The position numbers and the translations under genes were made by a program. The notes under the pieces were generated by a model that saw nothing but the letters and a program-made list of their open reading frames with translations, did no database searches and was not told where the DNA came from. Shown in pieces: positions 1 to 8,986 of a stretch of 64,000 bases of DNA. Position 1 is the first letter of the stretch; every line of letters begins with the position of its first letter. Source of the DNA: Runella sp. MFBS21 (GTDB lineage Bacteria > Bacteroidota > Bacteroidia > Cytophagales > Spirosomataceae); contig NZ_JARNTW010000020.1 in the NCBI RefSeq assembly GCF_029433105.1, forward strand, positions 60,649 to 124,648. Reading direction: 5' to 3'.

Positions 1-264
1 GATGTGCGCGTCAAAGTAACTCATGCGGAGAGCCATGTGCAGCTTTTGGTTTCGGACGAGGGCAAAGGCATCAAGCCAGACGAGATGCCACTTTTGTTTG
101 GCAAATTCCAGAAGCTAAGCACGCGTCCTACTGCGGGCGAAAGTTCTACAGGCTTGGGGCTATCGATTGTGAAAGACCATGCCGAAAAAATAGGTGCTAC
201 CGTAAGTTGCCAAAGTGAATATGGAAAAGGAGCCACTTTTAGCGTTATATTTCGCTGTATTTGA
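1..264 (+). CDS. Sensor histidine kinase, C-terminal fragment
   Basis: This is the last 87 codons of a gene that begins before the window; the frame is already open at base 1. It contains the ATP-binding (HATPase_c) end of a histidine kinase. The G1 box reads DEGKGI, the F-box region is LFGKFQ, and the G2 box is TGLGLSIVK. The last strand, GKGATFSVIF, is typical of the family C-terminus. The protein would autophosphorylate on a histidine lying outside the window and pass phosphate to a response regulator. There is no receiver domain after the catalytic core, so it ends as a simple kinase. The input domain cannot be seen, and the signal is unknown. Confidence 0.85.
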   Translation, partial: DVRVKVTHAESHVQLLVSDEGKGIKPDEMPLLFGKFQKLSTRPTAGESSTGLGLSIVKDHAEKIGATVSCQSEYGKGATFSVIFRCI

Positions 265-448
265 ACATTAAAAAATCTAAAAGCTGCTAATTACCATGAT
301 TTTCGGGCAGTAATAAATGAGTTGGGAGGTTTGTTTGCTTTGTTTACAATCAGGTAAATCTATTGACGGTTGTCAAGGTAAGGCTTAAGAAGTGTTGCCA
401 CCTTTGCAATGTCAATGAAGGTTTATTACTAAAAACAAAACACAAACC

Positions 449-1114
449 ATGAACACTCAAAGCCATTTTACATTAGTCAAAGGTGCACTTTTTGCTGCTG
501 TTTGTTTAACCCTAGGGGCTTGCAATTCTTCATCCAAACACGAAGCATCAAATACTGACACTACCTTTACAGTCATAGAAGAAACAAAGACCCTAGACAA
601 TCCTTCTGACGTGTCTTTTGATTCGGCGGCTTCGGCTTTAAAAAAAGGAGAGTGGGGTATGGTGACTACGCATCTGAAGGCAGGTATCGCAGCGTATAAA
701 GAAGAAGCAAAAAAAGAAAAGCCTGAGCGCCAGGGTGCTATTGATGAGCAAATCAAAAAAATAGAAGCATTGGTTCCTAAAGCGGAAGCCAAAAACCTCA
801 ATTTAGACGAACTTATCCTCACTACGGGGGTAGCCGAACTGGTGACACTCCACCGAGCAATAGAAGTTACGGAAGAACTCACTGCTATTACGCCCGAAAA
901 TAGTCAGCATTTGAGACAAACGCTCGCGGATTTGGAAAAACAAGCTGAAGTCTTACCCGCCGAAGCAAAGCAAGAAATTAAGAAATTGACTTCTGAGGCT
1001 CATGCCAAATTAGAAGCTTACGAGAAAGCACCTGCCAACAACAACCAAAAAGAACATCAAGCATTGAAAGAAAAACTCTCAAAAATCAGAGAGGTCATAC
1101 ACAAGCATTTGTAG
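449..1114 (+). CDS. Hypothetical helical lipoprotein
   Basis: This is a 221-residue lipoprotein. The signal peptide ends in the lipobox LGAC, with Cys at about residue 25, so the mature protein should be lipid-anchored in the envelope. The rest is almost entirely charged, Ala/Lys/Glu-rich predicted helix without catalytic motifs. I do not recognise a family, although the helical pattern recalls YfdX-like periplasmic proteins. The ATG at 449 is preceded by an A-rich stretch typical of Bacteroidota translation starts. A weak promoter-like CACCTTTGC lies at 399-407. The next gene also encodes a small secreted protein, and the two may share an envelope role, but that is inference. Confidence 0.7.
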   Translation: MNTQSHFTLVKGALFAAVCLTLGACNSSSKHEASNTDTTFTVIEETKTLDNPSDVSFDSAASALKKGEWGMVTTHLKAGIAAYKEEAKKEKPERQGAIDEQIKKIEALVPKAEAKNLNLDELILTTGVAELVTLHRAIEVTEELTAITPENSQHLRQTLADLEKQAEVLPAEAKQEIKKLTSEAHAKLEAYEKAPANNNQKEHQALKEKLSKIREVIHKHL

Positions 1115-1237
1115 TTCATTCTTTCCCTACCACACCATTTTCTAAGGCACAATAAGCCACGAAATTTCCTTCTGCAAAAACATATTTCTGATTCCTTTTT
1201 AAAAAATTCTTTCCAACCAAATTAATCATTTACAACA

Positions 1238-1795
1238 ATGAAAAGGCTAAGTATTGCATTTTTGGTTGCTTGTGTATCCTTAGGATACGCCCAAGCACAA
1301 AGTACACAGAGCGAAGAAGTCGCTATGAAAAGTGTAAAAAAAGGTGAAGAACCTAAACAAGTACTCGATGCTTTGAAAAAAGATTTTCCTGGTGGTGCTG
1401 TTCAGGGTATGTCGGTGATTCCTTTATCGCTTTATGGTAAAGAGTGGTCGGTTTCGGAACGAAACAAGATAGATGATAAAAGTAGTATCAGCCTCTATCA
1501 AGTAGATGGCAAAGGTAAAAGTGGTAATTTTAGTGCGGTCTATGACAATAATGGCAAACTCATGAGCTACAAAGAAGTCATTAAAGACGCTGAATTGCCT
1601 ACTTCGATTCGTACGACTCTAGGCAATCAGTTTGCGGGTTGGCAAGTTACAGGCGACCGTGAGAAGGTAAAATATAACCACGGAAATATAAAAATAGCTT
1701 ATCGGGTCAATCTTAAAAAAGACAAAGAGCATAAACATGTTTTCTTTGATGAAACAGGTAAGATAGTACGCACCGACAAGAAAATGAAAATATAA
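1238..1795 (+). CDS. Secreted PepSY-like domain protein
   Basis: This is a 185-residue exported protein. Residues 1-20 form a cleavable signal peptide ending AQAQ. The mature part has the pattern of PepSY-like (BLIP-like fold) proteins of Bacteroidota. It shows two repeats of about 70 residues in which a short helix (VLDALKKDFPGG, then IRTTLGNQFAGW) is followed by beta strands with K/E-rich hairpins and a closing phrase such as FDETGKIV. Such proteins are small periplasmic binding or inhibitor modules, and no enzymatic residues are expected. It is followed at once by a strong hairpin terminator. Function is unknown beyond the fold assignment. Confidence 0.65.
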   Translation: MKRLSIAFLVACVSLGYAQAQSTQSEEVAMKSVKKGEEPKQVLDALKKDFPGGAVQGMSVIPLSLYGKEWSVSERNKIDDKSSISLYQVDGKGKSGNFSAVYDNNGKLMSYKEVIKDAELPTSIRTTLGNQFAGWQVTGDREKVKYNHGNIKIAYRVNLKKDKEHKHVFFDETGKIVRTDKKMKI

Positions 1796-1810
1796 GCTTC
1801 TTAAAAATTA

Positions 1811-1853
1811 AAAACTCAGTGCAGCGGTGCTATCACCGCTGCACTGAGCTTTT
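1811..1853. terminator. Bidirectional rho-independent terminator
   Basis: A perfect 15-bp stem (1815-1829 with 1834-1848) closes a CTAT loop. AAAA precedes it and a T-rich stretch follows it, so it can end transcription from both sides. It lies between the converging PepSY-like gene and moxR. Confidence 0.9.
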
Positions 1854-1873
1854 AATATTGAGAAATTAAAATA

Positions 1874-2836
1874 TTAAATCAGACGCTGAATGATGTCATT
1901 GACAGAAATACCTTCTGCTTCTGCTCTAAAATTACGCACAATGCGGTGGCGCAAAATAGGAACAGCTACCGCTCTAATGTCTTCTATATCAGGAGAATAT
2001 TTGCCATTGATGAGGGCATTACACTTCGATGCCAAAATGAGGTTTTGTGAGGCACGTGGGCCAGCGCCCCATTCGAGATAGCTTTTGGTGTCTGCACTCG
2101 CAAACTCTCCTCCGGGGCGGGTTTTGTGGACTAGCTTTACGGCATATTCTACTACGTTGTCGGGGACAGGCACGCGTCGAACAAGGTGCTGAAATGCTTG
2201 GATTTCTTCGGCCGAAATCACCGTGTTGACCACAGGGCGATTGTCGGTAGTTGTCGCTTTTACGATGTTTAATTCTTCTTGATAGGAAGGGTAGTCGAGG
2301 TTGACCATAAACATAAAGCGGTCTAGCTGCGCTTCAGGAAGCGGATAGGTCCCTTCTTGTTCGATGGGGTTTTGGGTGGCCAAAACAAAGAAAGGACGTC
2401 CAAGGCTATGTTTTTGTCCCGCCACTGTTACGGCATACTCTTGCATGGCTTCTAGCAATGCCGATTGTGTTTTGGGAGGGGTACGGTTGATTTCGTCAGC
2501 AAGGATAATGTTAGCAAAAATAGGCCCTTTGATAAAACGGAAATTACGCTCATTGTCGAGTGTTTCTGATCCCAAAATATCAGAAGGCATTAGGTCAGGA
2601 GTAAACTGGATTCGGTTAAAACTCAAGTCAAGAGCGCCGGCAATTGTCTGAATCAAGAGCGTTTTGGCGAGTCCGGGTACACCCACCAATAAGCAGTGTC
2701 CTTGACAAAATATAGCCGTCAATAGCAGACGAACAGTGTCGTCTTGCCCTACAATCACTTTACCGATTTCCGAACGGAGTTTTCCGTAAGATTCTTTCAA
2801 TGCCTCAGCGGCTGCTACATCAGAAGTAAACTTCAT
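1874..2836 (-). CDS. MoxR family AAA+ ATPase
   Basis: This is a 320-residue MoxR-type AAA+ ATPase. The Walker A motif is GVPGLAKT at about residues 53-60. The Walker B region is LADEINRTPPKTQSALLEAM at about 112-131, with the family NRTPPK signature. It is followed by the sensor-1 segment ATQNPIEQEGTYPLPEAQLDRF and a C-terminal lid. MoxR proteins act as chaperone-like remodelling ATPases that usually work with von Willebrand A domain or DUF58 proteins. Here no such partner lies next to it, which is slightly unusual; partners may be elsewhere. The length is normal and the ATG at 2836 is supported by the conserved N-terminus. Confidence 0.93.
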   Translation of the reverse strand: MKFTSDVAAAEALKESYGKLRSEIGKVIVGQDDTVRLLLTAIFCQGHCLLVGVPGLAKTLLIQTIAGALDLSFNRIQFTPDLMPSDILGSETLDNERNFRFIKGPIFANIILADEINRTPPKTQSALLEAMQEYAVTVAGQKHSLGRPFFVLATQNPIEQEGTYPLPEAQLDRFMFMVNLDYPSYQEELNIVKATTTDNRPVVNTVISAEEIQAFQHLVRRVPVPDNVVEYAVKLVHKTRPGGEFASADTKSYLEWGAGPRASQNLILASKCNALINGKYSPDIEDIRAVAVPILRHRIVRNFRAEAEGISVNDIIQRLI

Positions 2837-2957
2837 TGAGGATAATAGTTTATGAGTTAATGGTTTATGGAATGGGCGTTCGATTATTTAATTTGAAAAT
2901 GCTTTTAAGTAGGTGACTATGGTAGGTAAATGTACTTAATTTAAAAAAATAAAAACG

Positions 2958-4307
2958 CTAATTCCCCTCCTGATTAATACCAAATATTTGACAGCCTTGA
3001 TATTCAGGTTCGACGTTGATAAAAACATCTGTTACCGCTTTCTTAAACCATTCATCCACAGCTTTGGTTTTTTTGTTGGCCAATACGATATTGGTAAGCT
3101 TCTCAAAATCATCTTTAAGATTGGCCGTGTGAGGCTCAATTTTGCTTTTGTAATAAACAATTCTCATGGCGGTTTTACCGTCGTCTGTTCGATAGTTGAG
3201 CGGCGCACTAATCGTGCCAACTTTCATAGTATCGAGCATCATATAGAGGTTGTAATCCATTGAAGCATCCAATGGTAAGCGAGAGTTTCCCGTTTGCTGC
3301 TCTTTTAAGAGTCCTCCTGCATCGGCGGTATTTTTGTCCTCTGACCACTTTTTAGCGGCTATTTCAAATTTTAAACTATCGATTTGAATTAAATGCTGAA
3401 GACTATCTAAAATACGTTTTGGTGCTGATAAGTCCATCCGATTATAATCAGGACGAAGTAATATGTGGCGGCTATGGTATTCGGCACCCCGGGTTTCGAG
3501 CAATTGGATCAGGTGAAGACCATATTCTGATTCAATAGGCTCTGATATCTCATTGATTTTGAGTTTAAGAGCGGCACCTTCGTACTCAGGTACCATAGAA
3601 CCCCGTTGCGCAAAACCTAAATCTCCACCTTGTTTGGCTGATTCTATATCCTCTGAATAGGCCGAAGCCAAAGATGCAAAGTCTTCTCCTTTTTCGATGC
3701 GTGCCTTAAATTCAAGCAGGCGATTGCGGAGCTCTTCTTTTTGGGCTTTGGTAACTTGTGCATAGCGTACGATGTGCCCAATCTCTACTTCGGCTGGGAT
3801 ATAGGGCAAACTATCTTTAGGAATCGAATTAAAAAACCTCTTTACCTCGCTAGGGGTTACTTTAATCGCACTCGTAATTGTAGTTTGCATCTTTTCCGAA
3901 ATCATGCTATTCTTGATTTCTTCCCGAACTTCAGTTTTGAGGGCTTCGATGCTTTTACCGTAGGCTTCCACAATATTTTTTTCGGAGCCAAAGCGCCGTG
4001 CCATTACCTCCATACGGGCATTTACTTGATTATCGACTTGTTTGTCTTCCACAATTACCGAGTCAATTTCAGCCTTAGCCAAGAGCATTTTTTGTACTAC
4101 CAAGCTTTCTAATGCTTGACAAGGATTGGGCGCAGGTTGGTTTTGGGCTTTATATTGCAAAATCAACTCTTCGAGTTCTGAGCGTAAGATGTAGTAATTG
4201 TCAACTTTGGCAATCACTTTATTGATACTAGTGCTTTTGCCTTGCGCATACACTCCTACGACGGTGATGAGAGAAAGAAGGAGTGAATGAATGAACGTTT
4301 TTTTCAT
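2958..4307 (-). CDS. SurA-like periplasmic peptidyl-prolyl isomerase
   Basis: This is a 449-residue exported parvulin-type PPIase. Residues 1-22 form a signal peptide ending VYAQ. A SurA-like N-terminal helical chaperone region (about 25-165) is followed by a first parvulin domain at about 170-265 (VEIGHIVRYAQ to YGLHLIQLLETR) and a more diverged second one from about 275 (YHSRHILLRP). Bacterial SurA escorts unfolded beta-barrel proteins through the periplasm to BAM; that role is inferred from the family. The gene lies 48 bp downstream of a second, larger parvulin gene on the same strand and is probably co-transcribed with it. Confidence 0.9.
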   Translation of the reverse strand: MKKTFIHSLLLSLITVVGVYAQGKSTSINKVIAKVDNYYILRSELEELILQYKAQNQPAPNPCQALESLVVQKMLLAKAEIDSVIVEDKQVDNQVNARMEVMARRFGSEKNIVEAYGKSIEALKTEVREEIKNSMISEKMQTTITSAIKVTPSEVKRFFNSIPKDSLPYIPAEVEIGHIVRYAQVTKAQKEELRNRLLEFKARIEKGEDFASLASAYSEDIESAKQGGDLGFAQRGSMVPEYEGAALKLKINEISEPIESEYGLHLIQLLETRGAEYHSRHILLRPDYNRMDLSAPKRILDSLQHLIQIDSLKFEIAAKKWSEDKNTADAGGLLKEQQTGNSRLPLDASMDYNLYMMLDTMKVGTISAPLNYRTDDGKTAMRIVYYKSKIEPHTANLKDDFEKLTNIVLANKKTKAVDEWFKKAVTDVFINVEPEYQGCQIFGINQEGN

Positions 4308-4355
4308 GTGTTTGATTGGTAAACTGCTATAATTGGTGACATACGATATTGGGCC

Positions 4356-6647
4356 TTATTTGGCCAATTTTCGTAATTCTTCTTCGTTGATTTTAACGGC
4401 AAACTTCTGGCGTAATCGCTCCAGCCAATTTTGCTCTAGTTGTTTTTGATAATCATTAATTACGGCCCCTCGTGCTTCAGTAAAAGTTTTGATTCGGGCA
4501 GGCTCAATTTTACTTATTTCAATCCAGACTTTTTTGCCATCTTGGGAAAGCGTTTGGCTGCCTACTTCCCAGCGAGCAGCATCGATGAAGGAATTGCTTC
4601 CTTTGGCAAAGGTACCATCTACAATATTGATTTTACCAATTTTGAGCGCATTTAGTGCTTTTTCAAGGTCTTTTTTGGAAGTACTAAAAAACTGAAAACT
4701 CACCCTCCGATTGCGTGCCGCACTCGAAACAGGCTTAAATTTTCCATAATCTTTCTCAAGAATTTTAGTAACTGGGATACGGTTGTTGACCAATGCCTTG
4801 ATGGTATTGTGTAATCGTGCCGTTGAGATAGAGTCTGACTCATTGGTGTCGCTATAGGAAGATACTTCTACTACGTAGTTGTCGTTGTTGAGAAGGGTAA
4901 GCGCTACATCAAAGATATTTTCACGGTGCTTGGCCGTCAAGGTCGTAGATTTAGGTTCAAACAACAAATCAGCACTTTTTCGACGAAGTTGGTAAGGGTA
5001 GGAGGACAAAGACTCTTGGGCTCTTTTAAGTAGACTGTCGCTGTCCGAAACTACTATATTAGCCACTACTCTTTCTGGGTAGCGGTATTTGTCTTTGTGC
5101 TGATTCCAGTATTGTTTTTGCCCTACAGAATCTACCAGTGATTTTTCCAAGACATTGGCTTCCAGGGTTTGAGAGTACAATACCCCGTCGCGCATTTCGG
5201 TCATTAAAGCCTTAAAGTCTGGGTATTTTTTCTCTAAATTTTCTTCTTCAATTTCTACCAACATTTTATTGACAAACTGCTTATAATATCTTTTTGCCAA
5301 AATATTCAAATCTGAACCAAGAGCTACAGGAGCTTGTCGGTTGTACAAATATTCAAAAAACTGATTGACCGTAAAAGCCTTATTATCAATCTGGAAAAGA
5401 GTTTTGCTGTCGAGCGAAGTGGGTAGGGGAGCTGGGATTTTCCATTTTCCACGAAGCAGAGAAGTATCTAGACTAGCAATGGTGTTTTCGCGGATATTGT
5501 TTGGTTCAGTTATTTTATATGCTTTACGTAATTTTGCATAAAGATTTTCTTGAATCAACTCAGAGCGTGAATCGGTGGTGACTTTTTGGCGAAGTTGAGG
5601 AGCCAACTCGGTAAATGATTCAATAGGCTTGCGGTTGATAAGTTTGATAATGTGCCATCCGTAGTTGGTTAAGAAGGGGGCCGAAATATCACCTCTCTGA
5701 CGAAGTGCAAAAGCGGCTTCTTCAAAAGCTGGCACCCAGTCGCCAGTTTTAAATTCTCGTAACACCCCACCAGTGGTTTTGGTGGTGGCATCGTCCGAAT
5801 AATCCCGACATACGATGTCCCATGCTTCTTGTTTGAGCAGACTATAAGCTTGCTCAATTTTTGCTTTGGCAGTGGCTTTTCCTCCGTCGGTGGCGTTGGG
5901 GCTTACTCTAACTAGGATATGAGCGACTTGTATTTTGCCGCGTGAAGGTCGGCGGTCAGCTATTTTGATAAGATGATAACCTGCATTGGTACGAATGGGG
6001 TCAGAGATTTTTCCGATAGAAAGCTGGTAAGCTGCGCTTTCAAAAGGATATACCGTTTGGAAGGCTGTTAGGTATCCCAAGTTTCCACCTTTTTGGGCCG
6101 TAGCAGCATCTTTAGAAAAGCGTTCAGCAGCTTCTTCAAAGCTTATTTCTTGCTGTAACATACGACTTCGAAGTACCACTGCTGCTCGATAAGCGGCAAG
6201 GGTATCGGCAGGAGTAGCGTCTTGAGGGGCTGCAATGAGTATATGCGATATTTTGAGTTCTTCTTTGAGGCGTTCGTAAGCTTCTGCTACTAGATTGTCA
6301 ATGAGCACATTGTCGCTTAGATACGGCTGGGCTAGTTGCTTTCTGAAAGAGGCGATTTCTTCCCTAAAGGCAGCCGTTGTGTCGCGCCCTTCGCTTTGTG
6401 CTCCCAGTACTTTGAGTTTGAGATTGGTAAACAACTGTAAATACTCACTGATACTAGTAGGTTTGGTAGTATCGTCCGAAAACTGATTTTTGGTAAAAGA
6501 TTGGAAAAATTCGTCGGTGCTAAAGTTTTTGTCCCCAATAGACAATATAACTGGCTCTGGGGGAGCTTGAGGAGGTGCAGGCTTGGAGGTTTTGCAACTT
6601 CCTAACCCGATAAAAACCATGCCAACGATGAAAAAACAATACTTCAT
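4356..6647 (-). CDS. Parvulin-type PPIase lipoprotein with an internal OmpA-like domain
   Basis: This is a large lipoprotein of about 763 residues. The ATG at 6647 was chosen because it starts a compact signal peptide ending in the lipobox LGSC; a GTG 24 bases upstream is open but less likely. Two clear parvulin domains lie at about 130-230 (LKISHILIAA) and 237-337 (KIQVAHILVR to GWHIIKLINRKP). Residues of about 555-650 match an OmpA C-terminal peptidoglycan-binding fold: LLFEPKSTTL, then a VEVSSYSDT segment in place of GHTD, then YGKFKP and RNRRVSF. The end (EARGAVINDYQ, LERLRQKF) returns to SurA-like sequence. The role is probably periplasmic folding of outer membrane proteins. Confidence 0.85.
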   Translation of the reverse strand: MKYCFFIVGMVFIGLGSCKTSKPAPPQAPPEPVILSIGDKNFSTDEFFQSFTKNQFSDDTTKPTSISEYLQLFTNLKLKVLGAQSEGRDTTAAFREEIASFRKQLAQPYLSDNVLIDNLVAEAYERLKEELKISHILIAAPQDATPADTLAAYRAAVVLRSRMLQQEISFEEAAERFSKDAATAQKGGNLGYLTAFQTVYPFESAAYQLSIGKISDPIRTNAGYHLIKIADRRPSRGKIQVAHILVRVSPNATDGGKATAKAKIEQAYSLLKQEAWDIVCRDYSDDATTKTTGGVLREFKTGDWVPAFEEAAFALRQRGDISAPFLTNYGWHIIKLINRKPIESFTELAPQLRQKVTTDSRSELIQENLYAKLRKAYKITEPNNIRENTIASLDTSLLRGKWKIPAPLPTSLDSKTLFQIDNKAFTVNQFFEYLYNRQAPVALGSDLNILAKRYYKQFVNKMLVEIEEENLEKKYPDFKALMTEMRDGVLYSQTLEANVLEKSLVDSVGQKQYWNQHKDKYRYPERVVANIVVSDSDSLLKRAQESLSSYPYQLRRKSADLLFEPKSTTLTAKHRENIFDVALTLLNNDNYVVEVSSYSDTNESDSISTARLHNTIKALVNNRIPVTKILEKDYGKFKPVSSAARNRRVSFQFFSTSKKDLEKALNALKIGKINIVDGTFAKGSNSFIDAARWEVGSQTLSQDGKKVWIEISKIEPARIKTFTEARGAVINDYQKQLEQNWLERLRQKFAVKINEEELRKLAK

Positions 6648-6699
6648 TCTCAACTTTTTAATTCTAAACACGAATCTCTCTTCATTTATTGTGAAGTTT

Positions 6700-6733
6700 G
6701 CAAAGTTAACCCAACTTTCTGAAAGTTATACAA
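6700..6733 (-). promoter_or_regulatory. Candidate promoter for the PPIase pair
   Basis: On the minus strand, TAACTTTGC (6708 down to 6700) matches the Bacteroidota minus-7 consensus TAnnTTTGC exactly. A TTG lies 22 bp upstream (6733-6731). Transcription would start about 45 bases before the ATG at 6647. The spacing is slightly long. Confidence 0.5.
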
Positions 6734-6769
6734 TCTTCTTTTGGGAGTCAAGAATTGTATTTTACGAGT

Positions 6770-6778
6770 TATCTTTGC
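6770..6778 (+). promoter_or_regulatory. Candidate minus-7 element for truA
   Basis: TATCTTTGC matches TAnnTTTGC exactly and ends only three bases before the truA ATG at 6782. If used, transcription would begin at or inside the start codon, giving a nearly leaderless mRNA. No well-placed TTG was found upstream. Confidence 0.35.
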
Positions 6779-6781
6779 AAC

Positions 6782-7531
6782 ATGCGTTATTTTATTGAAT
6801 TAAGTTATAAAGGTACCGAATTTCACGGGTGGCAGCGTCAGCCAAATGCAAACTCGATTCAGCAAGAACTAGAACGAGCTTTTGAAGTGATGCTTCGGCA
6901 GCCAATCGAAATCATAGGCAGCAGTCGTACGGATGCAGGAGTACACGCGGAACAGCAGTATGCTCATTTTGAAGTGGCAGAACCGATAATTTGGCCCGAA
7001 AAAATAATTCATGGACTCAATAGTATTTTACCACGTGATATTGCCATCAAACAATTTCATCATGTCAAAGACGACATACATTCTCGTTTTGCTGCTACTC
7101 ACCGTTGCTATCAATATCGCATAGTACGTCAAAAAAATCCATTTCTAACGGGGCTTGTCTACCAGTTTCGCCCCTCATTAGACCTTTTGGAGATGAACAA
7201 AGCCGCTGCATTATTGCTGAAGTACGAGGATTTTGAATGTTTCAGTAAAATACATACCGATGTAAAAACATTTTTGTGTAACATCGAACAAGCTTATTGG
7301 GAGGCAAGTGATGTGGGGCTTGTCTTTCATATCAAAGCCAATCGGTTTTTGAGGGGAATGGTCAGGGCGATAGTGGGTACTTTGCTTGAAGTAGGGCAGG
7401 GGCGCATGACTATCGAAGCTTTTGAACAGATTATTATTTCTAAAAACCGAAAAAATGCGTCGGCTCAAGCGCCTGCCTGTGGGCTTTTTTTGACGGAAGT
7501 AGGCTATCCGTGGGAAGATATTTTGGTCTAA
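6782..7531 (+). CDS. truA: tRNA pseudouridine(38-40) synthase TruA
   Basis: This is a 249-residue TruA homologue that isomerises uridines 38, 39 and 40 in the tRNA anticodon arm. The N-terminus YFIELSYKGTEFHGWQRQP and the catalytic loop SSRTDAGVHA (catalytic Asp) are diagnostic. The C-terminal half carries FLRGMVRAIVGTLLEVG. The ATG at 6782 was preferred over an in-frame TTG at 6755 because the conserved sequence starts directly at MRYFIEL. It diverges from the PPIase pair, with both promoters in the 134-bp gap. The length is normal. Confidence 0.95.
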   Translation: MRYFIELSYKGTEFHGWQRQPNANSIQQELERAFEVMLRQPIEIIGSSRTDAGVHAEQQYAHFEVAEPIIWPEKIIHGLNSILPRDIAIKQFHHVKDDIHSRFAATHRCYQYRIVRQKNPFLTGLVYQFRPSLDLLEMNKAAALLLKYEDFECFSKIHTDVKTFLCNIEQAYWEASDVGLVFHIKANRFLRGMVRAIVGTLLEVGQGRMTIEAFEQIIISKNRKNASAQAPACGLFLTEVGYPWEDILV

Positions 7532-7611
7532 GAATTGAGTTTATTGTGTTGATATTGAGTTGATTATGGTCGGGAGTAAATTGTGTGTTTTTGCATAAAA
7601 AATAATATTCA

Positions 7612-8205
7612 TTGGAAAAAATAGGAATTATCATTTTAGCGGCTGGTGAATCAAAACGGATGGGGTTTCCCAAACAACTGTTAAACATAGAAGGCGTTTC
7701 GCTTATTCGACGTACGGCAGAAGTGGCTTTGGCTACGGATTGCTATCCGGTGGTGTTGGTGATTGGTGCGCACAAAGCTCAGCTTGCTCAAGAAATCATA
7801 GACTTGCCGCTCACCGTGATTGACAATCAAATGTGGCACGAAGGCATGGCATCGTCCGTAAAAATGGGGCTTGCAGGCTTGTATATGACTTACAAAGATG
7901 TGGAGGCGGTTATCATGTTGGTATGTGATCAGCCCTACATTTCGGTATCTTTACTGGAACGGATGATAGAAATTTACCGCACCAAAAAGCCCCCCATTGT
8001 GGCTTGTAAATATGAAGACCAAGTAGGCGTGCCCGCACTTTTTGACCGCAAGTTGTTTGAAGAGTTGCTTAGTCTTACAGGTGATAAAGGAGCTAAGCCA
8101 GTCTTAATGAATCATTTGGATGAGGCCTATTTACTCACTTTCGAAGCCGGTAGTATTGACCTTGACACTCCCGAAGATTATAAAAATTTTCAATCGGATA
8201 CCTAG
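7612..8205 (+). CDS. MobA/MocA-like nucleotidyltransferase
   Basis: This is a 197-residue NTP transferase of the MobA-like superfamily (GT-A fold). The nucleotide-binding N-terminus ILAAGESKRMGFPKQLL and the later phrase MLVCDQPYIS (Mg-binding Asp) are clear. The C-terminus ends with IDLDTPEDYKNF, as in molybdenum cofactor cytidylyltransferases (MocA) and related enzymes. The likely reaction is transfer of CMP or GMP to a molybdopterin-type cofactor, but no other molybdenum genes are nearby, so the substrate is uncertain. The start codon appears to be TTG (7612); no ATG or GTG is available before the essential glycine loop. Confidence 0.8.
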   Translation: MEKIGIIILAAGESKRMGFPKQLLNIEGVSLIRRTAEVALATDCYPVVLVIGAHKAQLAQEIIDLPLTVIDNQMWHEGMASSVKMGLAGLYMTYKDVEAVIMLVCDQPYISVSLLERMIEIYRTKKPPIVACKYEDQVGVPALFDRKLFEELLSLTGDKGAKPVLMNHLDEAYLLTFEAGSIDLDTPEDYKNFQSDT

Positions 8206-8215
8206 ATTTATCAGT

Positions 8216-8249
8216 CGCCTGTTGGTCTTTGCGGCCACAGGCGTTTTTT
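8216..8249 (+). terminator. Rho-independent terminator after the nucleotidyltransferase gene
   Basis: The stem arms are CGCCTGTTGG (8216-8225) and CCACAGGCG (8235-8243) with one bulged T, followed by six Ts. It lies in the 46-bp gap before the converging trpF-like gene, and the T-run serves the plus strand only. Confidence 0.75.
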
Positions 8250-8251
8250 AC

Positions 8252-8932
8252 TTATCCAATCGCCTCAAAAAAACGTTCTAGTTTTTCTGGGCTAAGTTGG
8301 CCATTGGTACGGACACTACTGCACAAATCTAGTCCGAAAGGCTGTACTGTTTCGATGGCTTCCCTGACATTTTCGGCTTTGAGTCCGCCAGCCAAAAACA
8401 AAGGAATCGAAATGTTTTCGCGAATCTGGCGACTAAGTGCCCAATTGTGTACCCTTCCTGTTCCTCCTAGCTCCTTGACTTGTAGATTGGGGTTGCCACT
8501 GTCAAGCAAAATCGTATCCACAAAGCGGGAAAGTTCTATGGCTTCCTCAACCGTTTTTTGGTCGATGACATGCACTACTTGTACTAGTTTGACGTGTGGA
8601 AGTGCCTGACGAATATCCGTATAACTTCCCTCTTGAAGGGCATCTACTATCTGAATAGTATGAGTTTTTACTTTTTGGTAGTGGGCTATGATACCTGCAG
8701 AAGAAGTTTCGCTGGTCAACAAAAAAGTAGAGATAGGTGGAGGAACACTGGACGAGATTTGGGCAATAAGCTCATCTGAAATCACACCCGGACCACTTGG
8801 CATGTGTCCGACCAGCCCTAATGCTGAGGCTCCATGCGCAATAGCCAACTGAGCTTCTTGAAGGCTACTGATACAACAAATTTTTACGCGGGGTTTAAGG
8901 GTTCCTTGCATATCATCTATAAGGTTAGCCAT
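8252..8932 (-). CDS. trpF: Phosphoribosylanthranilate isomerase family protein
   Basis: This is a 226-residue (beta/alpha)8 protein of the TrpF family. VKICCIS retains the catalytic cysteine position of the KICG motif, and ILLDSGNP carries the general-acid aspartate. GGTGRVHNW and FLAGGL-AENV form the phosphate-binding end, and the last part reads GLDLCSSVRTNG. TrpF isomerises phosphoribosylanthranilate in tryptophan synthesis. This copy belongs to a subgroup with MPSGPGVI instead of the usual SPR segment and has no trp genes around it, so it may be a paralogue with another substrate. The end faces the nucleotidyltransferase gene across a terminator. Confidence 0.75.
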   Translation of the reverse strand: MANLIDDMQGTLKPRVKICCISSLQEAQLAIAHGASALGLVGHMPSGPGVISDELIAQISSSVPPPISTFLLTSETSSAGIIAHYQKVKTHTIQIVDALQEGSYTDIRQALPHVKLVQVVHVIDQKTVEEAIELSRFVDTILLDSGNPNLQVKELGGTGRVHNWALSRQIRENISIPLFLAGGLKAENVREAIETVQPFGLDLCSSVRTNGQLSPEKLERFFEAIG

Positions 8933-8986
8933 GACAAGTTACTGACAACTTGCCACGGCTCTATTTTTAAAATCTACTCCTTTTGC

